From Calycina herbarum (lineage: Eukaryota; Ascomycota; Leotiomycetes; Helotiales; Pezizellaceae): a DNA stretch of 64,000 nt. Each line of letters starts with the position of its first letter. Positions within the stretch are counted from its first letter, which is position 1. Made by a program: the position numbers and the translations under genes. The notes below the pieces were generated by a model. That model did no database searches. It saw nothing but the letters and a program-made list of their open reading frames with translations, and had not been told where the DNA came from. Below are positions 35,412 to 47,374 of this stretch, in pieces. The stretch is taken from positions 78,985-142,984 of the forward strand of contig LLEY01000159.1 in NCBI GenBank assembly GCA_001414485.1, written 5' to 3'.

Positions 35412-37263
35412 TCACGTTGAGACGAGGAGCATAATGACAGCTACGCCAATAGCAAACATCATACTTGGAGAGTTCGATATCGATTGGGTAGCACTGGATT
35501 TCTTTGGAACATCCGTACTAGCGGCCGCCGAAGTCTGGGCAGCTGCAACAGTAACACCAGTTCCAGTGCTGGATGGGGTTTCGTGACCATTTAGACCCTG
35601 GCTAGAGGGTGGTGTTGCGGAAGCGCCTGAGACAGAAGTCGCAGAACCGGATTGTGTAGCAGTGCTAGAGGATCCTGTGGAACTTGCATTAGATTGTGTT
35701 CCCAAAGTTGAAGACCCGGCTGTTGATCCAGTTGCTAATCCAGTTGCTGATCCAGTGGAACCAGTAGATGAAGTAGTAACCGAAGTGGTGGAGGTCGACT
35801 TCGACACGATTGTGGAGGATGTTAACTGACCAGTAGAGGACACCGAAGCTGATGAGGAAGTTGAGGAGGCAGATGCTTTGGCAGCGAACCCTTCCCAATG
35901 TCAGTAATGCATCAATCTCGAGGAGCGCAAAAGACTTACCAAGTCTGGTCTTATCATAATCGAAAACCGAGTACACATTCTTCAAAAATGTATCTCCAAT
36001 AAGCCAAGAATTTTCATTCACCACACTAACTCCATATATATTGCTAGTGCAGACCCCATTAACAACAGGAGAAACCCAATCCTTTGGCGAGATGTTATAA
36101 GTATCGGTTCCAAAGGTGAATGAAGCAGATGATTTGGTGTCACATGGTACAGTCCAAGTGGATCCATCACCTGAGCTGGCTCCTGGAATTAATGCGTGAA
36201 GTTTCTTAACATCATCTGGTGGTCCGAAAATGAAAGAGGTTCCAGTATCGATGTATGCAACTCTTCCCGTAATTCCAGCTTGAGAGCTTCCGATTCCAAC
36301 GTTTGCAATAGCGAGAGCCCAGTCACCTTCTGTGTTGGCTGCAATTGGGTAGTACTTGATATCCCCAGTAAATCTTGTTGAATCAACGTCTCCGAATGTG
36401 ATTGCACCATCGTTGGGCCCGTCAGCGTTACGGTTGATGCTGAGTCCAAGAATGTTTGCTTTTAGAGCCTTTGATGCCGCAAGAGACTCCCAAAAGTGAG
36501 GTGTATTTCCTTTGGCGAGTGAGAGTCCGAGAATACCATCGATTGGGAAATGGTTGAAATCGTCGCTGGCGTATTGGGCAATTCCGAAAGAGGTAGTCAT
36601 CTTGAAGCCTGCCATGGCAATAGAGTCTTCTCCCATTGTCCCATTGACACTCCCTGAACCATAGTTGATACCGAAAGGAACATTGAGATCCTTGAAGGTC
36701 TTCGAGTTGGCAGCTCCGAATGAATTATGGCTCTTGCACGAATCTGTGGAACAAGAAGGTCCCATAACCCAGCTGGTCCCAGCACCCGTATCAAGCAACA
36801 GATATACCGGTGTGCTGGCAGAGCCCAGTGATGCTTGAACGAAGTAGGAATAATCAGTACCATCTTGGTTGACTCCAACGGCATTGGTTTGGGAAGGCAC
36901 AGCTGCTGTAATGACCTTGTAAGAATTGGCTCTTTTGTCGACTTCTCCCGTTCTGGTCGAGTGCCGGCCACTGTATTTTCTTTTGAGCCTGTTCGTTAAT
37001 TCATCGATCTGAGCATCCTTGGCTAAATTCGACTGTTATAAAATGTTAGCTAGGTTTCGAGGAAAAAAGACTTGGTGACATACTTCAGGAACACGTTGAA
37101 CAACTCTCATGGTCAGAGGAGGTTGAGCATTGTTATCGACAGAACGCTTAGTTGGTGTACAATCTTTGTCGAGGGTACATCTCCATTCAGGCATATATGG
37201 GTAGAAGGCATGTGCGGTTGAAGCCAGTGCCACTGCTGACAACAGACCCTTGACAAACAACAT
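35412..37263 (-). CDS. Secreted, GPI-type aspartic protease
   Basis: Pepsin-family (A1) endopeptidase with a secretory route and likely cell-surface anchoring. Exons 37263-37084, 37032-35940, 35890-35412 (introns 37033-37083 and 35891-35939); 583 aa. Signal peptide 1-19 (ending AHA), propeptide ending at a Kex2-like VDKR (93-94), first catalytic motif LLLDTGAGTSWV (Asp141), flap INYGSGSVNG (Tyr184), second motif YIDTGTSFIF (Asp322). The DTGA variant of DTGS/T is usual, as I recall, in the fungal CtsD-like branch. After about residue 425 comes a Ser/Thr-rich stalk of about 130 residues, then a short hydrophobic C-terminal tail (FAIGVAVIMLLVST) after small residues, fitting a GPI-attachment signal. 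Start at 37263 gives the signal peptide directly. Confidence 0.92.
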
Positions 37264-38386
37264 TTTGAGAAGTTCTATTTAAACAGTATCGGGGTGCCAA
37301 AAAAAATTCGTCTTCATGGGTGACTGGTGTATTTCTTCGAGTACTCCAAATTGTGAATTGCTTGGGATTGTCCTAGAATTTGGTATCTGTAAATTTACAA
37401 GTCCAGAACTGAAGACGTGCTTGGTCGAGAGTTAAATGACGGTAATTTCGATCACAGTGTCGAACTTATATGACGGTGCAATGGCTGGATGTCAAGGTGG
37501 CGACCCAATATTGTACTTCGAACCAGTGAATGTGTCGACCTCGGATCCAAAAGACGCGTCTATTACCGAAGCGTTTGGAGAATCTAGGACAATTGCTAGT
37601 GTACAATGCGCGAGAGGACCTTGTGGGAAAAGTCGCGTTGATTTTGACTGCCAGAAAGTTTGCGAGAATTACGGCTTCGAATGGTCTTCAGAGACACGCA
37701 GCTGGTATGGACGATTTGAACTGTTGGTCAGAGTCTCGGACTCGTCGAGTTGTGTATTAATATTATAATGGCAAATAGAGACAGAAACAATGCAAAAGCA
37801 GGTCAAAGACAATCAAGCCGTCAACACTACTATTTATCTTGAGATTCGCCGTTGGAGTGGAGAAACGAAGGGAGCTTCGAAGGTCGACAACGGCTCCGGG
37901 ATGCGATGGGATGAAAAATGCAACAAAGAGAGCAATGCGGGCGGGACTATGCAAATGATTACACAACTTGATCTTTTGGAACCAAAAAAAGACGAATCGA
38001 TACCGAGATGTTGAGTTGAGAACTCGAGGAGGAGGTGAGGGAGGAAGTGAGGAAGGAGAGGGAGGATGAAGGAGAAAAGAGAAGGAAGGAAGGTTCGTGG
38101 TGATGATGGCTGGTTGGCTGGTTCTTGGCTTGGGGTTTTTGGCAAGGAGTGGAGTGCATGGCGGCATACGTGGGCATGCCTGCCCTGCTTGGTGCAAGGA
38201 GACGCCTAGCCGCATTCATCCACGGGGGAAGCTACGCTGGGATTGCACCTGGAAGCGAGTGTTGAACACGACCACGGGCCAGTCGTTGGCCTCGTTCAGG
38301 GTGTGACACCCTGTCTTCTCCATCTTTGCCTCCCCAATCGAGCTTTTCCAGCTTTCGTGCAGCGTATTCGGTGGATTTAGCGGGCT

Positions 38387-38420
38387 ATCAGGATGGATCA
38401 GGATGGATCAGGATAGATCA
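38387..38420. repeat. 10-bp tandem repeat (ATCAGGATGG)
   Basis: Three units of ATCAGGATGG/ATCAGGATAG plus a partial fourth, in non-coding DNA. Confidence 0.9.
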
Positions 38421-39963
38421 CCATGTCCGTGAGCCGATTGTGAAGATTGTGAAGAGAGAGCGAGGAGAGGAGCCGAGTGCTCCAGCTTTCTTGTAAAAAA
38501 TCGTCATGACAAGTGACACCAACCTCCTCTATGACAGGAGCCAATTCAAAGGTGGAGGAATTCGACCAACAAGGCAACATCATGGCTAAAGGCCCAAAGG
38601 CCTAAAGGCAGCTTTAGCCTTCATTCCTCTCCAACTTAGGCCTCTAGGGCTCGTCACTCTTCAGCCGCCAATGCTTCTCGCTCAACTTGGCTTAGATGCA
38701 ACTACACATGCACTTCATTAATCACGATAGATTTAATCAGGTACGAGCTCACTGCACGTCTACAAAGGGAAACATCTGGTCCAATCAGACCCTCAACCCA
38801 GCCACCCAACCTCGAGATCGGATGCTGGCAGACGCCACCGGCAAGCCAAAACCCAAGAGCCCCTATTCAGGTACATACGCCTGACACGACTATTTCCCCT
38901 TCAACACCATCAGAAAGTTTGCATTGGCTACGTCTTTTGTCTTATTCAAGCCATTTGTTTGAAGTTTGAGACTATCTATCAACTTCAGTTCGTTCAACAC
39001 TGATTTCCGTCTCTTCAATCGCAATTCCAAACTGACCGATCCTCTCTTCCTTCTTCGGAACGTTTATCTTGGCGCATCTTGAAACCGCCATCTCCCATCT
39101 CCTTTCCCCACGGTACATCGCAGCATGCCATCGCAGCCTCGGTTGCATTGTTTTCCCGAGTCCACGAATAACTCGCCAGGAGAAAGAATCTTCGACATTC
39201 AATATCGATGCCTTATTCATCCAAAGAAAACATACAAATTCTAATCTCACAGAATATTTGAAAAATAATGCATCCTGTTGCATCCAAATATGCATAAATC
39301 TCAAATCCCTACGCGCCATCACTAGGTAAGCAAAGAAATAACATTTGATGCGCTTACAGACCGCTGCATGACCGCAGACATCATCCCGACCTTTTTTTCA
39401 ATTCAATTCCACATTTTCAACTCTGGTTCTCCAAGATCTTCACGTTTCAAAGTCGATCTCCACTAATTCTCCATCAAATACAATTCCCCTATCAAAAGGA
39501 CCAAGATTACGATCTTCGGATTCCGATTGCTCATGTCGTCACATCAAGGGCATCTCCCCTTGCACCCTCCAAACCCTCTCCATTAATCTTCAGGTCCCAG
39601 GAGATAACTGAAATGAGCGCCACCATCCCAGTTCGGTTCCTTCCACATTCAAACGAAAAAATCTCGTCTCATTTCATCTACCGACTTTCAAGATTCCCAT
39701 CTCAATCGTTTTCGGTCAATTCGGCTTGGTCGCAATCTGGGAAGTCCCGGGGGCTAAATTCGGGGGTTGGCCTTTATCTCGCTTTGATAAAGTCATGGGC
39801 CTGGACCGGAGGGTTGGGAAACCTTTTTGATAGTTGGAGTAAGGTTTCTTGATTAAGAGGGTTTGAAACTTCCATGTGGTTTGTGATGTGTTTCTTGATT
39901 TGGATTGAGGAATGTTGGAGGAATTCAATTGCTGGGCTTTCCTGGGTTGATCACGTGTTTATG

Positions 39964-39988
39964 CTCTCTCTCTCTCTCTCTCTCTCTC
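39964..39988. repeat. (CT)12 microsatellite
   Basis: Uninterrupted CT dinucleotide run. Confidence 0.95.
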
Positions 39989-40593
39989 ATTTCCCTTCCA
40001 TATTTTCCGGTGTTGTATTACACTTTGCAATTGGAATTTATTTTTGATGTAGTCAACTCAAAGTCTGGACGTTGAAATGCAAGTACGGAGGTTGGGGAAA
40101 CCGACGTGGGCCTTTTTCACTCAGGTGTAGTCACCTGACCTTCGAACGAAAGAATGCAAGGAAGGGGGATTTCAAAATTGATCTCTTTCAGTACGATTCC
40201 AAGATTTCTTTCCCAAGAAAGGTGGGGTTGAAATGTTCGACGGTAGCCTTTCCATACGGCAGTAAATGATTCGTTCTCTAATATTGAGCGATTTCCTGGT
40301 GTTGAGCCTTGGATTTTCTTCGATAGGGGAAGGTATTAGATTGTTATTTTAATTTTTTTTTTCCCCTTTCGAGAGATGAGGAGGTTTGGGTATGGGTATG
40401 GGTATTCCGAAGAATGATTATTGATGGTAGTCAGTATAACCAAGTAACTCTTGACTTGCAAAAAAAAAAATCAGGGTTGAGGGAGGAAGAGAATATAGCT
40501 GTTTTATAAGGACACGTGAGAAAATGGAAATGGCGATAGGAAGCAGTGAGCCTTTTGTGGATCTTCTCTTACTCCTAGCTGCGCGGTCGGGGG

Positions 40594-40630
40594 TTTTTTT
40601 TTTTTTGCATAAATTTGGGGGGGGGGGGGG
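40594..40630. repeat. T13 and G14 homopolymer cluster
   Basis: A T run (40594-40606) followed 10 bases later by a G run (40617-40630). Run lengths in assemblies of such sites are unreliable. Confidence 0.85.
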
Positions 40631-41861
40631 ATCGAGCGTGATGGTACTCGCGAAAGGATGAGATCTTGCTCAGTCCAAAGTGAGAAGAAGTCAAGGCACA
40701 AGCGGATACTGGAATGAGGAAACGAATTAATTTAGATTGGCTCCTGGTTTTCTCTCTCTCTCTCTCTTTTGTCGGGGAAAAGCAAACTCGAAATCTCACT
40801 ACTTGTCTAGTTTCTGTCATCATCCTCGCAAGAATAGAACAAGTCCGTTGTGCCACGTCAAAGTAATAACGATCTGGGAATCGTCGCGGCGGAGGAACGA
40901 CGGGGGTGTTGAGACTTTGAGTCTTTGAGCCTTTTGCGGTCTGAAACTGTCGCTTTTATTTTATTTAACGTGGAGTCTCTGGGTTCATACGGTGTTGGTC
41001 TCCAGACAGGATGTTGATGAATATATGGAAAAGAATCGATAATACGTTTTTATTCGGTGGGAGATTAAAGTTGTTGATTCCTGTGTCAAGTATCTCATTC
41101 GTGGCCACCTAGAATGTTTTAGTATTATCAGTTGCCGTAGCTTACTGCAGCATTGTTTTTTTGGGGGGGTTTGGAACTTAGAAGAGAGAAATTTGTCTGT
41201 TAGAAGCGAGAGAGCAAGAATATAACCTAGGTTCTCTACTACTTTGAATGTAGATTATACATTTTTGTCGTGTGTATATATAGGCTTTTGTAGTGGGCTA
41301 AGGCATAGACTTTTACTCAAATGGAGGGGATGGGATAAGGGTATGTCATTGTGTTTTTTTCATGTGAGAGTACAAACGATGTTTCGAATCCCTGGTTCTC
41401 TGAGACCGTGTCTGTTGATTCAGAGGGAGTAATGAAAACTTTACTATCTTGATTGAAAGTTCTGGAGATTGAATGGTCCTCTCCGATATGAGACCATATT
41501 GTGTTTGTAGCTTTACTCCGGAGGTTGGAAAAAACGATAGTGACTCGAACTCGTCGATTCTGTTACTGTTCTCACTTGAATCATCACTTAAGACGTTCTT
41601 GAGATTTCTTTTTCTCTTTGTTTGCTTCCTGCAAGAGGACAATTACTCTCCGAGGTATATCTAGAACTATACAGCACACTGTATCTTCATCTTGTGTCTG
41701 GCTTCACCTTGGCAAGGGCAGAGCAAATGAGTATGTAACGCACACCTAGAAGGACAAGAGATGTCGACTCTCACTTTTGAGATATTACTGAACTCACCTG
41801 AACATCATTTGAGTTAGAGTAATATTTTGGAAGCGAGGAAGAGTGTTTGTAGATCCTAGCT

Positions 41862-41892
41862 ATTTCGAGGGTAAAACTGCTTTCGACAGTAA
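41862..41892 (-). repeat. Paired 18-bp-period GTCGAAA motif, copy E
   Basis: Minus strand: TTACTGTCGAAAG, five bases, TTACCCTCGAAAT, again at 18-bp spacing. Confidence 0.65.
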
Positions 41893-42610
41893 ATCTCTTG
41901 GTTTTGGGCGTGTTTTGCTAGTCTTATAATTGTATTGGAACCTTTGAGATTCTCAAAGCTATGTCATTTCTTCAGCACAAGATTGAACTCGGAAGTCATT
42001 CTTGTTGAAGGTCATACAGAGCCCAATGTACCAAAAGATTGGAAAAAAGTTGACATGACTGAACTTTTGCCCGCAGAGTGTCTGATATGTACGTGTATTC
42101 AGCTCGCTTTAGACATTTATTTTCTTCTCCATCGATGCTTGAGTGATGGCTACTGTTGCCCATGAGAAGGTAAAGGTTCAAGGTAAGGGGGGTTTTTAGC
42201 TTGAAACTCACGACTTAAGAAGTTCAACTAAATGTTCAGTTTCTTGTTACTATTAGTGGAGTCAGTATAATTTCGCAAGGCAAACTTCCAAACATGGAGC
42301 CCAAAACTAAACCATCAACACGGAAGCCTGAAACTCCAGGTAGCTATTGTTCTAAAGTATGTTTTCTCCATGATTTTTCTACTTTCATCCTTCTGTTTCC
42401 TTGCCATAAAAAGGGGTTGTAGTCGATTTTCTTACGAGATAGTCACGACAAACAGCCCGAGCCTCATGAGCGCGCCAGCAGCAATTCTGGTCACGTAGTC
42501 ATTTAGTGACAGCATTAAACAAAGACCAAGGCGCTCTTTTAATTGAAGCACATTCATCAATTAATAGTTTCCACGACAAAAATTCGGTCCTAAGTCTAGA
42601 AATCTCTTAC

Positions 42611-42641
42611 TTGCTGTCGAAAACTCTTCTGTTGTCGAATT
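42611..42641 (+). repeat. Paired 18-bp-period GTCGAAA motif, copy C
   Basis: TTGCTGTCGAAAA, CTCTT, CTGTTGTCGAATT; second half more diverged. Confidence 0.65.
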
Positions 42642-43236
42642 GCGTTTGGTTGAGAATTCACGAAGGCCTATTTGAAAGCCTAATACCCCGCTTACGATCT
42701 ATATATAAACGAATTCTCAAAACTGTGACCTATAAGAGATTTGGAAAGGTAAATCCTACCTTTCCACGACATGAGAAAAAAGGTTGGACTTGGTGGCAAT
42801 TTTGGGTTAGCTGAGAAGGGAAGAAACGACGCTTTTGTGCAAGTAAACTATCTTCCTGAGAAAAGGTTGTAAAGATTATAGTTCATGTTATTGTCATCGA
42901 CCCTGAATCTTTGACAAGTGTCTAACGTGCCTGGTGAAGAGATTAAGAAAACTCAAACGACTTCATTTTTTCGCGCTGACGTGGTCTGCCAGTTGGTAAA
43001 AGTCCTTTCGCATTTGTAGCAGTTTCTATAAAAGAAGCAGTCTCCCTTCTTACCCATGTACAAGACCCAAGTCATAGAAGAATGCTGGGCATGGTTCGCT
43101 GCGATCAACTATATCCCGTATACGGAGAAGCCCACAAAAGTTTACCAACCACCCTCAAGCCCAGAATTGCTCAATAACGGTTGAACTAATGATATTTGGA
43201 TGATTTTCGTACAACGAAAACTTCTCTGGCCTTCAC

Positions 43237-43267
43237 TCGCTGTCGAAAATTTCTTCACTGTCGGGAG
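43237..43267 (+). repeat. Paired 18-bp-period GTCGAAA motif, copy D
   Basis: TCGCTGTCGAAAA, TTTCT, TCACTGTCGGGAG; 18-bp spacing kept, second half diverged. Confidence 0.6.
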
Positions 43268-45062
43268 TCGAGACGCGTACTTTTGAAATCCGAAAACTCA
43301 ACGGATTGGAATCATATTGGGTACCTACGGCGGGCTTTTTACCCTAGTATAAATTATACCATCATGACCAAGGAGAAACTTACCATTGTCCAACTCCTCG
43401 GAGGACGCTAAGGTTAAAATCTATACTTTAACATGGTGAAGATTCCTTATAATCGATTCAATAGCGAGAAGGATTTATTTCATAAAGAAAATGTAAAACT
43501 TTCTATAGGAGTTCTGAGGTCTTGGCGCAACTCCCCTTTTGTTTTGCATGGAATTTTTTGGGGGGGATTTCATTTCAATTACGATATATACTCGCGTGAA
43601 CTCTACGAAATATGAGATTGCGAGATCTTAAATATTTGCGATATCACCGAGTGGTAGGTAATTTCGTGATAAGTGATGGGGAGTGAGTTTGGGTTCAAAT
43701 CTATTTATAAATAAGGTTAAGGTTCTCCAGGTTATCCCTTCTTGTTCATTTCTTCGGACCTTTTATAGAGTTCTTCTTCTTCTTTTCGTTTCTGGAACGT
43801 GCTTAATTAAGCTTTTCTGCTTTAATTAAAATCGAAAAGCGATTTTTGTGTAAGGTTATGTGGGATAAGCAATTCAAGGGGGTGTACTTTGGGATTTTAG
43901 ATCGTATTCGTGTTTTTGAATTTTGGGTCATGAGAAGGGAAATGATCGCAATATAGAGTGAATGTTGGCAATAGTTAGATTACGTCAGTCTGTTCTACTT
44001 CCGGTTTTAAAGAAGCAAGTGGAGAGAATTAAGTAAGCTTTGAAGATCTAGCGAAAATAATTAACTTCTTTGGAAGATTCAAAATTTTAACTTATGAGAA
44101 TTGGAGTAATACGAAGTAGAAGGATATTTATAGAAGTGTTGGTATGACTTGGTGGCCAATAGCATGATGCAAAAAGAGTATATTATCGTTCGTGCATACC
44201 GAGTAAAGTTAGCTACTCGGTTTACTTAAATAGACCTTAAGCGAGAAGGTCACGTGGAGTGCTATTCACTCTGATTATACCGACAAGAAGGGAATGGTAT
44301 TAAAAAACATAAGACTAGAGAAGAAAGGAATTTTTCTATTGTTACCGAGAAGAGTTCTTTGTTAAATTCCTAAGTCACTCGAAGAGTTGAGTCTAAGATT
44401 TACAGTTAGCTATGTCTTTGCACAAGTCCCTAATTTAATTCATCGAACTGTCGTGCTTCTTCATTCTCGGGGGGGGGGAGTCCTTTTTCAACTTCAAGAA
44501 TACATTTTTTAATTGCTTTCCAAAAATCATGGAGCCCTCGGCTTTATTTACATTACAAGAAGTTTTACCTACTTGTTCTAGCAGCCGTTTGGAATTTCCG
44601 GTTTATTCACAGCCCCAGCAAGTAAGCGTGTTTTAAGTTCGAAAGAAAAAAGTCAATTGATTCAGTTAACTTGTGTTTCAATGGAACTAGAAATGTTGAT
44701 ATTTCAAAAGTATGTGTTTGAAGTTTTACTTGAAGGTCTAAGGGGTAATCGAAATTATACTAAGACTATAAAAAGATTGAAAATGGTTCAAGTAGCGATT
44801 TCTCTCAATTTTCTTATATGATTTTATTTTACTTTCATGATTGCTCGTGGACCATGATTTATCACATCCCAATGCTGATACGTGCAGAACCTCTAATTGA
44901 GTTAAGAATGTAGAAAAAGCATGGAATAGATGGGTTGGAAGATTGACCGCGTGATGAAATATATGATGGATCAGTGGAGACGAAGGGATTCGCGGCGGAC
45001 AGTAAAGGCAAAAAATAGCTTTTATTATTCTAATTTCCTCGCAAATTTTTATATTTACCACC

Positions 45063-45172
45063 AATACTTTGGGACAATTGAATTTGATTGTTCGAAACAC
45101 CTAGGTTAATATTTTAAATTATTCTAAGAGTTTAAGACAATATCTCAAATTGACCTAGTAAGTTGGAACAAT
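45063..45172 (-). repeat. Palindromic-unit tandem array, left copy
   Basis: About four degenerate units of 31-34 bp. On the minus strand units begin ATTGTYCCAA... and centre on a YTWGG-type inverted core; the block aligns over its whole length, in inverse orientation, with 51175-51294, with long exact matches such as GTCCCAAAGTATT and GAACAATCAA. Confidence 0.75.
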
Positions 45173-45609
45173 GAGAGATATAAGCAGGAACGAACATGCA
45201 CTACTGCCACTTTGCTGTCCACTGCAAGAGGGAGAAGGAAGGGGGATATCCATGTCAGTAGATTGTGGAGCCACGTGCTCTACGCGAAAGAAGGGCTTTT
45301 CGCTCACATACTTGTACCTGTAAAATCTCCTCTTAAATACTCATACTACTCCGCATTGCAGAGTTCACAATATCACTCATAATTAAAGACCTTGTTCCCC
45401 CTGAATATCAACTTGCATTCAAAATGACGATGATACTTCTGACTGACCGACCAAACAATTCCATGCAAAAATCAAAACCATCTATATGCTAAAGACTCCC
45501 AACCGATACAAAAACCAAATCCGTCATATCCATATATACTACCGACCAACACCAAAGAGCTAACCCATGACTTTTTACATTGCAAGGAAATTATGTCTTT
45601 TCGAGATTC

Positions 45610-46325
45610 CTATGCGAATGTAGGAGGGGTTGATTTGACAGCGACGGGGAAGGCACCATCGGTGAGGGTTCCGGCGTTCCAGTATAAGCCATAGACACCG
45701 GTAGTGTTGGTGGCTAGACCGTAGAACATGAGTTCGTAGTCGGATGAGTTAACAGCATATGCAACAGATTTTCCGAACCCTACAATAATCAGTGTGATTC
45801 AAGAAAAACGAGGAAGTGGGAGAAGGGTTACTTACAGGCAAACCCGCTGGTGACACCACCGGTGGGAACTGAGGCGTTGGTAGCGAAGCCAACCTGCTCG
45901 AAGCCACCTGAAGAAGGGATAATATACATATATTGAGTTTCGTTGAAAGTGACGGAGGTGGAATTCGCGGCGATGGACCAGGGAGTAATCGTATCATCGG
46001 AGGTAGCGAAGGTGATATTTGTCTGGATTCCGGTACTACCGTTGAGTTGACTTCTGCCGAAATAGGCCAGACCTAAGGAAAAGTTAATATCACATTTCAC
46101 ACTATTTCCAATTAAACTTACCATCAACGTAGTAAACTGGTGGGCCATTTACATCGGAACCTATTTTTTATGTTAATATAGCTGATAGATGAAGGCTCTT
46201 TGAGAAAACAAACCATAAGCAAAGAGCGTGATGCCATCATCAGCGCGCTTTTGGTGGTGCATTGCAGCTGCGGAAGACAACCCAACGATAGCCAAGACAC
46301 TGGCGAGAGACTTGACGGAGAACAT
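45610..46325 (-). CDS. Small secreted N-glycosylated protein, unknown function
   Basis: Exons 46325-46214, 46160-46122, 46072-45836, 45779-45610 (introns of 49-56 nt, GTTTGT/TAG, GTAAGT/TAG, GTAAGT/TAG); 185 aa. Signal peptide about 1-20 (MFSVKSLASVLAIVGLSSAAA) followed by a Kex2-like QKR site at 25-27, then a compact domain beginning DGITLFAYGSDVNGPPVYYVDGLAYFG. At least seven N-glycosylation sequons (NGS, NIT, NST, NET, NAS, NSS, NTT) and no cysteine in the predicted mature chain, so not a disulfide-rich effector. I recall similar small secreted proteins in many Pezizomycotina, often annotated as hypothetical; function unknown. Exon 2 is only 39 nt. A cell-wall or extracellular role is inference from secretion and glycosylation. 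Confidence 0.85.
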
Positions 46326-47278
46326 TTTGATGGAAGGAAAGACAAATGAAATTTGCTGGGAAAGAGAGTTGAAGTAAAGGAAAAACGAGAGTAGGAGATG
46401 AAGAAAGAAGATGAGGGTGGGGGAGGAAAAACTCTCACATCCAGACCTTTACAATGATTAAGTATGCTTCTCCCCTTCGGCTAACGTTCTTCCCCTTCCG
46501 AATTATTGTAGGTATTTCCGGAGGGAAGAAATATAGAACGTCCCCACTTGCGCTTAAGGTTTCGCATGACGAAGCCGCGAGGTTCTTCCATCGAAAAATC
46601 TGATATATCGAAAGATATATGGGCCAGGGCTGAGGGATTGAGGGGTGACGAAGCTCACGGCTAACCCGATCCGGTAGTCAACCCCTTTATCTTGACGACG
46701 CGTCCACGACAACACCAACGGCTTTCCCACCTGTCACTGACGCAATGACTCGTTGGGTCTTTCCCTACGGAGCCCGTTCTCGTCGACGATTCGAAAACTT
46801 TGAGGCTGAGTAAATCGGCATTTAATCGGTGCATCTGGAACTTGGAGCGTGCATTGGGGGTTGTGGCCGCAAAACGGCTCTTTCGTGTTTCAACCTTCTT
46901 CAGACGAGAACATATCCACAACTGACCTGCAGGGAAGGCAACAGGTCGAGAATCAATCAGGCTCGGGACCTTCACCGGTGTCAAGACGGTTGCAATCTCA
47001 CTTGCTCCGGTTGCAATTGCAGCTTTCTTCTCTTCGGGTTATTTTCGAGGATAAGCATTCGGGAACATTTTGACAGACGAGGATGACCATGGAAATTGTC
47101 ACCGCTGGCGATGCACGACTTGAAGTGATAATTTGAAAACGGCCATGCACGGCAGCACGAAGGAAATGATTGAAGAAGATCATTTTCAACACTTGTCATG
47201 ACATGCTGCCCGGGACGATTTCAAGAATGATGAATATTGTGGTGGACGATGAATAATTTATTTCAACTTTTACCAAAC

Positions 47279-47374
47279 TACTTCGTCCCAGGCGTAACAG
47301 TCCATAACGGGGCCTCCTAAACAAACCCTGCTTTACTGGGTCCCGCTATGGACTGTTACGCCTGGGACGAAGTA
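47279..47374. mobile_element. 96-bp MITE-like inverted-repeat element
   Basis: Perfect 28-bp inverted arms, 47279-47306 (TACTTCGTCCCAGGCGTAAC...) and 47347-47374, separated by a 40-bp spacer whose ends continue the pairing imperfectly. Both ends are TA, fitting a TA target duplication as in Tc1/mariner/pogo elements; inner sequence is too short to code. Could alternatively be a stem-loop of functional RNA. Confidence 0.7.

Larger units (their letters stand above)
37264..45609. other. 8.3-kb gene-poor interval
   Basis: No gene I can support. Contents: protease promoter (37.26-37.4 kb); a 110-codon plus-strand frame at 37436-37768 with six cysteines but no signal peptide; the 10-bp tandem repeat at 38387; pyrimidine-rich, leader-like DNA at 39.0-39.6 kb; (CT)n at 39964 and 40752; T13 and G14 runs at 40594-40630; three paired GTCGAAA motifs at 41.86-43.27 kb; AT-rich DNA from 43.6 to 45.1 kb; and the palindromic array at 45063-45172. 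The 39 kb sequence resembles a long 5' leader with no following ORF, so a non-coding transcript or decayed gene is possible. Confidence 0.5.

Noticed and set aside
37436..37768. 110-codon plus-strand frame with six cysteines, considered as a small cysteine-rich secreted protein
   Set aside because: No signal peptide and no clear splice sites; it overlaps the protease promoter side. Not enough to call.
38583..38618. Short hairpin with GGCTAAAG/CTTTAGCC arms
   Set aside because: Arms of 8 bp in a region rich in AGGCC/GGCCT; expected by chance, no supporting context.
39613..39852. 79-codon frame after leader-like DNA
   Set aside because: Starts with a good ATG but has no recognisable domain, and composition is not clearly coding.
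43641..43702. A functional tRNA gene
   Set aside because: A- and B-box-like stretches are present but there is no anticodon arm or matching acceptor stem.
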